Origin: JAUVXJ01 sp034430275
GTDB lineage: Bacteria > Chloroflexota > Anaerolineae > UBA7937 > B3-Chlor
Reading direction: 5' to 3'
DNA length: 13,087 nt
Assembly (NCBI GenBank): GCA_034430275.1
Contig: DAOUEW010000166.1
Coordinates: forward strand, 1 to 13,087
How positions within the stretch are numbered: the first letter of the stretch is position 1; every line of letters starts with the position of its first letter. Below are positions 12,592 through 13,087 of this stretch, piece after piece. Below the pieces are notes generated by a model. It made no database searches. It saw only the letters and a program-made list of their open reading frames with translations, and was not told where the DNA came from. The translations under genes were made by a program, and so were the position numbers.

Positions 12592-13087
12592 ATGTCAAGA
12601 GGTTACTCCCTTCTCAAGTCAGCACGACCTCATCTCCTGGCTCTCGGCGGCTATCTGCTCTTGACCCTGGTTTTGACCTATCCTCTAGTGCTTCACCTGG
12701 CGTCCGCCATTCCTGGGGATGGGTTCGATGGCTGGCAGAACTACTGGAATCTGTGGTGGGTCAAGACGGCGCTGTTGGACCTTCACCAAAGCCCGTATTT
12801 CACCAGCTACCTGTACTACCCAACCGGCCACAGCCTTCTGTTCCAGACCTTGAACATCTTCAATTCCTTCTTGACGCTGCCTATACAATTGGTCTTCGGG
12901 ATCACCGTCTCTTACAATTTCGTGGTGCTGTTCTCCTTCGTCCTGGGCGGTTACGGCGCCTATCTCCTGGCCTCCCACGTTCTGCGTGAGTCGCAAGGGG
13001 AGACAGCTTCTGTCCCGGCCTTTCTGGCCGGGGCCGTCTTTACCTTCGCGCCATTTCACTTCGCGCATCTCTTGGGCCACATGCAGG
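12592..13087 (+). CDS. GT-C-type membrane glycosyltransferase-like protein, N-terminal part
   Basis: The gene is open to the window edge with 165 codons visible. It begins M-S-R-G-Y-S, has a first helix at about 13-37, then an exported loop with P-G-D43-G-F-D46 and Y-W-N-L-W-W (51-56), followed by Y-L-Y-Y-P-T-G-H (73-80). More hydrophobic helices lie at about 88-105, 107-128 and 141-157. This head is characteristic of large PMT/GT39-like GT-C proteins frequent in Chloroflexota, which transfer a sugar from a polyprenyl-phosphate donor; the acidic pair in the first loop is where the catalytic aspartate of GT-C enzymes sits. The start is ATG 12592 with a GGGGA only three bases ahead, a weak site. 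It follows the PAP2 gene by 41 bases on the same strand, so is probably in the same operon. Confidence 0.75.
   Translation, partial: MSRGYSLLKSARPHLLALGGYLLLTLVLTYPLVLHLASAIPGDGFDGWQNYWNLWWVKTALLDLHQSPYFTSYLYYPTGHSLLFQTLNIFNSFLTLPIQLVFGITVSYNFVVLFSFVLGGYGAYLLASHVLRESQGETASVPAFLAGAVFTFAPFHFAHLLGHMQ

Overview
The window is a GC-rich bacterial chromosome segment. Gene content suggests an anaerobic or facultative member of the Chloroflexota (Anaerolineae-like): a tungsten/molybdenum aldehyde oxidoreductase module, a CcdA-type redox protein, a GT-C membrane glycosyltransferase with a head typical of that phylum, and GTG/TTG starts with strong Shine-Dalgarno sites. The phylum is inferred from protein style; there is no rRNA or marker gene here. 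Several promoters match the housekeeping -35/-10 pattern closely (TTGaca, 16-17 bp spacer, TATaaT) and help decide starts.

Left, minus strand (141-2610): an FAD-linked GlcD/D-2-hydroxyacid dehydrogenase-like oxidase followed by a Rieske non-heme iron oxygenase, read from one promoter at 2642-2670. A perfect 28-bp palindrome lies just upstream. A divergent promoter at 2839-2867 drives a 526-aa membrane protein that fuses two exported thioredoxin-like domains to a CcdA/DsbD-type six-helix electron conduit.

Middle, plus strand (4492-8802): after a relic of a BadF/HgdC-type acyl-CoA dehydratase activase on the opposite strand, a promoter at 4730-4758 leads into a likely operon: four-cluster ferredoxin, AOR-family oxidoreductase, ThiS/MoaD-like ubiquitin-fold protein and class III aminotransferase. 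The ferredoxin should carry electrons for the AOR, the ThiS/MoaD protein fits with pterin cofactor supply, and the aminotransferase could generate an aldehyde substrate. The aminotransferase is interrupted by one in-frame TAG codon, with the rest of the protein intact.

Right (8814-13087): a minus-strand SAM methyltransferase with its own promoter; a divergent, unrecognised protein with eleven cysteines; a small protein with its own promoter; then a tight cluster of a membrane-anchored alpha/beta-hydrolase-fold protein lacking its nucleophile and base, a PAP2-family membrane protein lacking the histidine of its second motif, and the start of a GT-C glycosyltransferase-like protein that runs off the end. 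This last cluster looks concerned with envelope lipid or glycan chemistry.

The points most worth a second look are the internal amber codon, the pair of adjacent enzymes that both lack catalytic residues, the activase relic, the double-thioredoxin/CcdA fusion, the palindrome and the unknown cysteine-rich protein. I found no RNA gene, CRISPR array, insertion sequence or origin.
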